The position numbers and the translations under genes are program-made. Below are positions 33,350-38,797 of a stretch of 38,797 bases of DNA, piece after piece (position 1 is the stretch's first letter; each line of letters opens with the position of its first letter). Source of the DNA: Neptunomonas qingdaonensis. Its GTDB lineage: Bacteria; Pseudomonadota; Gammaproteobacteria; Pseudomonadales; Balneatricaceae. The notes below the pieces were generated by a model, which ran no database searches, had not been told where the DNA came from, and was given only the letters and a program-made list of their open reading frames with translations. Where the stretch lies: assembly GCF_900113275.1 (NCBI RefSeq), contig NZ_FOOU01000022.1, forward strand, positions 1 through 38,797, read 5' to 3'.

Positions 33350-34009
33350 ATGGACATTATCAGTAAATCTTTAGCACAGCTAGTTCAGGAAGTGCCCGGT
33401 ATTACGGCAGTGTTTAGTCAATTTGGCCTAAGCTATTGCTGGAATGGAAGCCAAACCCTTAAGCAAGCAATGGAAAATACAAAACTTAAGGAAAATGACG
33501 TTTTAGAAGCAATTGCTCAATTAACTGTTACTTCGGATAGGATGAATGAATGGAGGAAAATGGATAATAAGGAGCTGATTACACATTTAATGGATCGTTA
33601 TCATCAGGTACATAGAGTGCAACTTGAAGAGCTATTTCGCTTAGCCTGCCGCGTCGAATCTGTTCATCATGAACATGTTAAGTGTCCGATTGGACTTGCT
33701 AACCATCTCAAACATTTTTTTATTGAATTAGAAAAGCATATGTTAAATGAAGAAACTGTATTGTTTCCTCGGCTTATGCAAGACCCGTTATCCGTCACAC
33801 CTGATCATATTGTGACAATGAAGCAAGAGCATGAACTCTGCCTTGAGGCTATCAATAAAATTGATGATATAACTGAAGGAGTGATAACACCTAAAGGTGC
33901 GTGTAATACCTGGACAGCGCTTTACCTGGGATTAAGAACCTTCAAAGATGATTTGGCTAGCCATATACAGTTAGAAAACGAGATTCTTTATCGCGGCGAA
34001 ATCACATGA
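33350..34009 (+). CDS. RIC/YtfE-like di-iron Fe-S repair protein
   Basis: The 219-aa protein has an N-terminal DUF542-like part and a hemerythrin-like helical domain with the expected iron ligands in HLMDRYHQVHR, LANHLKHFFIELEKHMLNEETVLFP, HIVTMKQEHEL and FKDDLASHIQLENEILY. RIC proteins (YtfE, ScdA, DnrN) repair Fe-S clusters damaged by NO or oxidants. The usual Cys-Cys pair of the N-terminal domain (F-C-C-G-G) is changed to YCWNG here, with only C30 kept. GAGG precedes the ATG at 33350. It follows nqrM on the same strand. Confidence 0.88.
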   Translation: MDIISKSLAQLVQEVPGITAVFSQFGLSYCWNGSQTLKQAMENTKLKENDVLEAIAQLTVTSDRMNEWRKMDNKELITHLMDRYHQVHRVQLEELFRLACRVESVHHEHVKCPIGLANHLKHFFIELEKHMLNEETVLFPRLMQDPLSVTPDHIVTMKQEHELCLEAINKIDDITEGVITPKGACNTWTALYLGLRTFKDDLASHIQLENEILYRGEIT

Positions 34010-34026
34010 TGCAATAACTATCTTCG

Positions 34027-34329
34027 CTAGTAGCAGATCGGTTAAATAGTGGCATCAAGCGGCTAGCGGAGTGTTCGGCCACCTCAACCAAATGCTTGTA
34101 GATTCGGTACCCCTTGGTAGTCAGTTACGACAAAGTCACTTGGTGTTAACAGAATTAAGTAAACTGTCCCCGGAATCCTAGTAGCAGATCGGTTAAATAG
34201 TGGCATCAAGCGGCTAGCGGAGTGTTCGGCCACCTCAACCAAATGCTTGTAGATTCGGTACCCCTTGGTAGTCAGTTACGACAAAGTCACTTGGTGTTAA
34301 CAGAATTAAGTAAACTGTCCCCGGAATCC
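34027..34329. repeat. Perfect 151-bp tandem duplication
   Basis: Bases 34027-34177 and 34178-34328 are identical by eye over the whole unit, plus one shared C at 34329. The unit begins CTAGTAGCAGATCGG and ends CTGTCCCCGGAATC. It lies between the RIC-like gene and the slipin gene and has no terminal inverted repeats. On the minus strand each unit holds a short protein-like stretch (KHLVEVAEHSASRLMPLF). It may be the remnant of a mobile or repetitive element; its family is not known to me. Confidence 0.93.
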
Positions 34330-34355
34330 CGCTTGTTCGCGGCGGCTTTACACCT

Positions 34356-35114
34356 CTATTCTGTTAGTTTCTTTAGGCCTGCAACCAAGTCAATTGGCAT
34401 AGGGAATATGAGAGTCGAACTCTTGTCTCCGGCTATTTCCACCAGTGTTTGCAGATAACGTAACTGTAAAGCTTGCTCTTGCTGGGATAGAATCCTGGCT
34501 GCTTCGAGTAATTTTTGCGATGCTTCAAATTCGCCCTGCGCATGAATCACCTTGGCCCGACGCTCCCTCTCAGCTTCAGCTTGTTTAGCTATGGCTCGAA
34601 TCATACTTTCATCAAGATCAACATGTTTTATTTCTACATTGGCAACCTTAATTCCCCATGCATCAGTTTGCTTGTCCAGTATGGATTGTACATCGGCGTT
34701 CAGTTGTTCTCGTTCTGCCAGCATATCGTCCAGCTCATGTTGGCCTAAAACAGACCGAAGGGTCGTTTGAGATAATTGGCTGGTTGCCTCTAAAAAGTTT
34801 TCAACCTGAATAATGGCTTTTTGTGGATCGATGACCCGAAAATAAATAACCGCATTAACTTTAACCGAGACATTATCCCGGGAGATAACATCTTGCGACG
34901 GCACATCCATCACCACGGTTCGTAAATCAACACGAACCATTTTTTGCAGAAACGGGATCAGAATGATCAATCCAGGCCCTTTCACTTTGTAAAAGCGTCC
35001 AAGCAAAAAAACAACGCCACGCTCATATTCGCGTAACACCCGAAACATTGATATCAATAAAACCAGCACCATAATCAAAAATGGCACGCCAAAAAACTCT
35101 ATCTGAAAGTCCAT
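34356..35114 (-). CDS. Slipin (stomatin/SPFH family) membrane protein
   Basis: The 252-aa protein has an N-terminal membrane segment ([13 protein letters not shown]) followed by an SPFH/stomatin domain: [51 protein letters not shown] and [17 protein letters not shown], then the coiled [17 protein letters not shown] stretch. Slipins form oligomers in membrane microdomains and are cleaved by NfeD-type proteases. Its start overlaps the nfeD stop by one base, the usual nfeD-slipin pair. Confidence 0.93.
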   Translation of the reverse strand: MDFQIEFFGVPFLIMVLVLLISMFRVLREYERGVVFLLGRFYKVKGPGLIILIPFLQKMVRVDLRTVVMDVPSQDVISRDNVSVKVNAVIYFRVIDPQKAIIQVENFLEATSQLSQTTLRSVLGQHELDDMLAEREQLNADVQSILDKQTDAWGIKVANVEIKHVDLDESMIRAIAKQAEAERERRAKVIHAQGEFEASQKLLEAARILSQQEQALQLRYLQTLVEIAGDKSSTLIFPMPIDLVAGLKKLTE

Positions 35115-36466
35115 TATCTTTCTCCGTTATTCTTGGTAACTACTAATCCGACGCCTTCTGCAGCGCGAACAGTGACACTATCGTGTAACGCCAGAGGTTG
35201 ATCACACTGCACTTGCCAGAGTTCGCCATCTAATCGAACCAGCGGAGTATCACCATGCAATGATTCGACTTCTGCGATGCTGCCAACGTAATGATTGATT
35301 CCTGTAACGACGACTTGCTTTCGAGCCTTCACTAACAGACCTAAGGTGAACACCAGTAATACTGTGCTGAACGCGGTAAAGGCTAAGATCAAAGGAATGG
35401 CAATTTGGTATTCAGTAAGTTCGGTATCCATCAAAATGATCGAACCTATGGTAAATGCTGCGATCCCCCCCAAACCCAAAATACCAAAACTGGGAGCAAA
35501 AGCTTCTGCCGTCATCAAGCCTATACCCAGCACCATCAATGCAAGCCCGGCATAACTGACAGGCAGTACTTGGAACGCATACAAGGCAACGAAAATACAA
35601 ACGGCACCGATTATGCCCGGCACACCGAAACCGGGACTAGAAGCTTCGAAAATTAATCCGTAAACACCAATCAGGATTAAAATATAGGCAACATTCGGGT
35701 CTGTAATAACTGAAAGAAACTCATTTCGCCAATCGATTGGGTGATAATATAAATCAACTTCACTGGTGCTCAGTGTCAACTCCTCATCACCTAATTTGAC
35801 GATGTAGCCATCAAGCTGCTGCATAAGGTTATTGATATCGGCAGCCACTAAATCAATAACGCCTAGTGACAAAGCCTCCTCTGCCGGCAAACTAACCCCT
35901 TCCCTCACGGCCAGAGCGGCCCACTCCGAGTTACGTTCCCGTAAATCAGCCAACCCCTTAATATAGGCGACGGCGTCATTAATTATTTTCCGTTCCATAG
36001 CAGTAGATCCCACTAAAGCTGGTTGCTCATCCGTACCTTCGCTGTCCTTTTGGTTGGGGATAGAGGGCAGTTCGGGGGCACCAATTTGAACTGGGGTTGC
36101 AGCACCCAGATTCGTCGCCGGTGCCATCGCCGCTATATGCGTTGCATAGAGAAGATAAGTGCCAGCGCTGGCCGCTCGTGCGCCACTAGGAGATACATAG
36201 CCGATAATCGGGATCCCGGAGGCTAGAACTGCTTTAATCATCTGCCGCATAGCGCTATCGAGCCCGCCGGGCGTGTCGATTTTTAAGATAACAAATGGCG
36301 CCTGTTCTTCCTGTGCCTGTTCAAGTCCCCTAACCATGTGATCCGCTGTGGCGGGGCCGATGCCACCCTTAACGTCAATTAACCAGACTTTATTACTCGC
36401 GTGAGCCGGAATCTGCAAAAAGCAAAAGAGAAGGAAAACATAAGAATAGTGTTTGATGTGTGACAT
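35114..36466 (-). CDS. NfeD-type membrane serine protease
   Basis: The 450-aa protein has a signal peptide ([17 protein letters not shown]), a ClpP-like protease domain with [12 protein letters not shown] and the serine region [19 protein letters not shown], a Lys-containing helix ([15 protein letters not shown]), four or five membrane segments and a C-terminal OB-fold NfeD domain. It cleaves stomatin partners. I chose ATG 36466 with AAGGAT upstream because the signal peptide then starts at residue ~9; a longer frame to 36604 would add 46 non-conserved residues covering the direct repeats. Confidence 0.9.
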   Translation of the reverse strand: MSHIKHYSYVFLLFCFLQIPAHASNKVWLIDVKGGIGPATADHMVRGLEQAQEEQAPFVILKIDTPGGLDSAMRQMIKAVLASGIPIIGYVSPSGARAASAGTYLLYATHIAAMAPATNLGAATPVQIGAPELPSIPNQKDSEGTDEQPALVGSTAMERKIINDAVAYIKGLADLRERNSEWAALAVREGVSLPAEEALSLGVIDLVAADINNLMQQLDGYIVKLGDEELTLSTSEVDLYYHPIDWRNEFLSVITDPNVAYILILIGVYGLIFEASSPGFGVPGIIGAVCIFVALYAFQVLPVSYAGLALMVLGIGLMTAEAFAPSFGILGLGGIAAFTIGSIILMDTELTEYQIAIPLILAFTAFSTVLLVFTLGLLVKARKQVVVTGINHYVGSIAEVESLHGDTPLVRLDGELWQVQCDQPLALHDSVTVRAAEGVGLVVTKNNGER

Positions 36467-36515
36467 AACAGATCCTTTCCAACATTTGTGACTGGAGTAC
36501 ATCGCTACGTGCCTG

Positions 36516-36546
36516 GTTCTCTTAACCAAGATTAGTTCTCTTAACC
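36516..36546. promoter_or_regulatory. 12-nt direct repeats upstream of nfeD
   Basis: GTTCTCTTAACC occurs exactly twice with a 19-bp period, about two helical turns, 50-80 bases upstream of the nfeD ATG. This spacing suits two regulator molecules on one DNA face; the regulator is unknown. Confidence 0.4.
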
Positions 36547-36658
36547 GAGAAAGCTGATGGGAAAGCTCTGCCCTATTGTTCACATACTGAGATATATCCT
36601 GCATAACAGGTAGCAGGGACTGTTTGTCGACAGCCCCTTAGTTGAAACAGATGACACG

Positions 36659-36942
36659 TCAGTTCACTTTTATTTCGAGTTTCTTGGGCTTACTTGTCTC
36701 AACTTTCTTAAGCTCCAGCGACAATACTCCATTTTCGAACTTAGCATCAATCGCATCAGGGGCTACATCCGCCCCAACGGTGAACTGTCGCATATAGCTC
36801 CCTGTATGCCTTTCCTGACGAATAAGCTTTCCGTCCTTCTCCTCTTTTTCTTCTGTGTTACCCCTTCGTTTTTCAGTCGGCATAAAAAATTATTCAAAAA
36901 AGCATCATCAAATAATCGATTTAAACGAGTTAAATTACCTAT
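36659..36942 (-). pseudogene. Hsp20 small heat-shock protein, deleted and frameshifted
   Basis: The 3' part (from 36883) encodes the second half of an alpha-crystallin domain: GKLIRQERHTGSYMRQFTVG, then FENGVLSLELKK and KPKKLEIKVN. Upstream in another frame lies an Hsp20-like N-terminus, GNLTRLNRLFDDAFLNNF (36936-36883). The roughly 60 residues that normally separate the two are missing, and the frame changes at the junction near 36880, so an internal deletion destroyed the gene. No in-frame ATG or ribosome site is found before the N-terminal part. Confidence 0.75.
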
Positions 36943-37308
36943 AACCTTAAACTCTTTATATTGTTTGCACTGTATTCAAATGGTCTCAGTACGATGAGGC
37001 ATATTTATAGAATATTCTTTTTAATTAATCTCAGATATGCTTGCATAAGATTTGAGTTTTATTTTGATTTATTCAGTTAAAATTGAGATGTTGATTAACC
37101 AATAGCACACGCTGAGCAAGGACAAGATATTATTAATTTGGTCATTATTAAACGCGCTCTAACGCCTGCCGCGGCCGTTTAACTTTAAGGACATCGATCA
37201 ACAGAAACGAATGAAGATCTTTCCGTTGAAGGCACTGATGAGTTACTGACCTGATGAAAATATTGAAGAAAAATCTATATCACTTTTCGAACCGGACATT
37301 TATATCAA
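36943..37308. other. AT-rich spacer with no clear gene
   Basis: The stretch between the hsp20 pseudogene and the phasin gene is AT-rich. A plus-strand stretch near 37181-37250 reads NFKDIDQQKRMKIFPLKA and then a stop, and could be a gene remnant, but no family is recognised. Confidence 0.4.
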
Positions 37309-37620
37309 TCAAGCGTTTTTGCGAGTGGTAGCGTCAGCAATCCCATACATATCAGGCATACCAGAAATATTTGTTTCTGGAACGTCTATCAATTGTTCCT
37401 TAGCTTCTGACAGCATGGTCATTTCTTTTTCAGCAATGTTAGCCAATTTAGCGTCTAACTCTTTAAAAAATTTAATCTGCAGTTCGAACCCCTCTTTCGG
37501 CTCTCGCACGCTGCTCAGCGCTAATATCTGTGCCTGTCCCGTGTTGAACAGGTCAGTCATATATTCAGTTTGAACAGCGATGAGCTTTTCCGCGGCTGAT
37601 TTATTGATGTCAGCAATCAT
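37309..37620 (-). CDS. Phasin-like protein
   Basis: The ~103-aa helical protein resembles phasins: ADINKSAAEKLIAVQTEY, TDLFNTGQAQILALSS, then GFELQIKFFKELDAKLANIA, the amphipathic pattern that coats polyhydroxyalkanoate granules. No PHA synthase is in the window. It starts at ATG 37620 or at a GTG five codons earlier; neither has a strong ribosome site. It is at the short end of the family. Confidence 0.75.
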   Translation of the reverse strand: MIADINKSAAEKLIAVQTEYMTDLFNTGQAQILALSSVREPKEGFELQIKFFKELDAKLANIAEKEMTMLSEAKEQLIDVPETNISGMPDMYGIADATTRKNA

Positions 37621-37635
37621 AATCACAGGCACCAA

Positions 37636-38073
37636 GGTTTCTTTATTGAGCAGGCCTTAATTTAATTTCAGATAGAAAAGAACAAGCACACATAGGTGGT
37701 GAGACTCATTAAAGAGTGTAATGATGTTTAAACTATTTAAAAAACAGGTACATAAATTTTCTGCTTTGTAATTTATATATTTTTTAAGAATAAATTTAAT
37801 TTTTTTGATAGTTATTTTCTTAAAATAATTTAAGGAAAGCTCAATTCGATTGATTACAACACTGAGAATGTTATTTAGTAGTAAAGGTCAATATATTTTT
37901 TGAGAGATATTAAATGTCCAAAAATATGACGGAAGTTCCATCTTTTCAATATCCTATCGTATCGAGTGACTGAGGGTGAAAAATATAAAACCCTAACATT
38001 CAAAAAGACGATGTAATCATGAGCCAGTAACATATGAACAGGATTACAGCTACACAACATTCAGGAGAACACC
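37636..38073. other. AT-rich divergent spacer, phasin to cytochrome c
   Basis: The 438 bp between the phasin gene and the cytochrome gene are strongly AT-rich, most of all around 37760-37830. No FNR or NsrR-like palindrome and no hidden gene were found. The promoters of both flanking genes must lie here but are not distinct. Confidence 0.5.
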
Positions 38074-38535
38074 ATGTTTGAACCAATTCCATTGAGCAAA
38101 ATAGCTAAAAAATGCAGTACGTTGCTGATTTTAGCCGTGTCATTTTCTATGAGTAACGCTCATGCAGAAAATCATATGATAGGTGCAGATGAGTTTCTTG
38201 CTTCTTGTTCTTCCTGTCATGGTATTAGTGGTAAAGGAGACGGGCCTATAGCTCAATTCCTTACACCAAAACCCACGGATTTAACCCAGCTCGCGAAGAA
38301 TAACCATGGTTTATACCCATCCCTGGGTTCCGGAAACTATCCCTTCCAACGTGTGTTTCAGGTAATTGATGGTAGAACCCTTGTCTCGGGGCATGGAGAC
38401 AGAGAGATGCCTGTCTGGGGGAGCCGTTACAAAATGGAAGAGGGAGATAAATATGGCCCGATGGGAGCTGAAAAGGTTATCAGAGGAAGGGTTCTGGAGT
38501 TAGTTTACTATATCCAGACAATTCAAGAAGAGTAA
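38074..38535 (+). CDS. Periplasmic monohaem cytochrome c
   Basis: The 153-aa protein has a signal peptide (CSTLLILAVSFSMSNAHA, cleavage before ENH) and one haem site C45-S-S-C48-H49 in ASCSSCHGISGKGDG, followed by PKPTDLTQL and, later, REMPVWG, whose Met is the likely sixth haem ligand. It is a class I-type cytochrome c acting in periplasmic electron transfer; the donor and acceptor are unknown. AGGAG lies 7 nt before the ATG. A universal stress protein gene follows 41 bp later, probably in the same transcript. Confidence 0.9.
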   Translation: MFEPIPLSKIAKKCSTLLILAVSFSMSNAHAENHMIGADEFLASCSSCHGISGKGDGPIAQFLTPKPTDLTQLAKNNHGLYPSLGSGNYPFQRVFQVIDGRTLVSGHGDREMPVWGSRYKMEEGDKYGPMGAEKVIRGRVLELVYYIQTIQEE

Positions 38536-38576
38536 TGCCTGGATAATCAGAGAACTAGCAACAGAAGGAGCAATGT

Positions 38577-38797
38577 ATGGCTAAGTATCGCAAAATACTG
38601 GTGGCAATTGATCTCTCCGAAGAAGCAAAACAAGTTCTCGCAACGGCAGTTGATCTGCGTCAGGTTCATAACGCAGAACTGCTGGTTGTCCACATTGTTG
38701 AGCCTGTCAGCACCGCCTATGGCGGCGTATATATGATGGAGCTGGACAAGTCTCAGGATGAATTGAATACAGCAGCGAAAGAGCGCTTAACGACTTA
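38577..38797 (+). CDS. Universal stress protein (UspA family), 3' end outside window
   Basis: The gene is cut by the right edge. The visible 73 residues begin MAKYRKILVAIDLSEEAKQV, a typical UspA first strand and loop, followed by ELLVVHIVEPVS. The later nucleotide-binding G-x-x-G motif is not in view. AAGGAG lies 6 nt before the ATG; an overlapping ATG four bases earlier is out of frame. Confidence 0.9.
   Translation, partial: MAKYRKILVAIDLSEEAKQVLATAVDLRQVHNAELLVVHIVEPVSTAYGGVYMMELDKSQDELNTAAKERLTT

Noticed and set aside
34027-34329. The 151-bp repeats as integron attC sites
   Set aside because: A GTTAAAT is present near one end, but no matching RYYYAAC core at the other end and no integrase or cassette array nearby.
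34222-34458. 78-codon plus-strand frame across the 151-bp repeat
   Set aside because: It starts inside the second repeat copy and runs antisense into the slipin gene; no ribosome site.
37319-37573. 84-codon plus-strand frame over the phasin gene
   Set aside because: Antisense shadow; the minus strand has the helical phasin pattern.

Overview
The window looks like a chromosome segment of a free-living, respiring gammaproteobacterium, probably marine. The reasons are an AcnB-type aconitase, a SUF Fe-S operon beside an NsrR-type regulator, an NqrM-like Na+-NQR maturation factor, a CCGSCS small protein, a PEP-CTERM protein and a phasin. Base composition is moderate. No rRNA, tRNA, CRISPR array, phage or intact insertion sequence was seen. 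The genus cannot be fixed from the sequence alone.

Layout. 1-943: two minus-strand genes of unknown function; the first runs off the left edge and carries an (AAE)n tail. 1246-3846: acnB with a clear terminator, then a DUF2185 protein, an NYN-domain protein, a decayed reading frame beside a 14-bp minisatellite, and a CCGSCS small protein. 5685-16987: a tightly overlapping minus-strand cobalamin operon (btuB, an orphan membrane protein, cobO, cobB/cbiA, cbiB, cobD, cobQ, cobU, cobT, cobC, cobS) behind a sigma70 promoter and a cobalamin riboswitch at 17168-17340. It covers corrinoid uptake, adenosylation, side-chain amidation and nucleotide-loop assembly. No corrin-ring genes are present here. 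17555-22196: an acyl-CoA ligase, a small protein, a DOPA-dioxygenase-family protein, a lipoprotein, a redoxin and MarC.

22197-23776: a broken paralogue of a gene found intact 2.3 kb away, a PEP-CTERM surface protein behind a sigma54-type promoter, and a candidate 34-residue membrane protein. 23998-30763: minus-strand suf operon sufB-C-D-S-T-E followed by a conserved hypothetical and an alpha/beta hydrolase. 31014-34009: nsrR, a YeaR-like DUF1971 protein, a lone sdhB, an nqrM-like gene and a RIC/YtfE-like di-iron repair gene. Near-perfect palindromes of the NsrR type lie on the suf promoter and between sdhB and nqrM. I read 24-34 kb as one nitric-oxide response island for making, replacing and repairing Fe-S and iron centres; this is the most interesting system in the window.

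34027-38797: a perfect 151-bp tandem duplication, a stomatin/NfeD pair, an hsp20 pseudogene, a phasin, an AT-rich spacer, a monohaem cytochrome c and the start of a universal stress protein. Short tandem repeats recur across the window (9-, 14-, 24- and 151-bp units, plus repeat-like linkers inside genes), suggesting frequent replication slippage in this genome.
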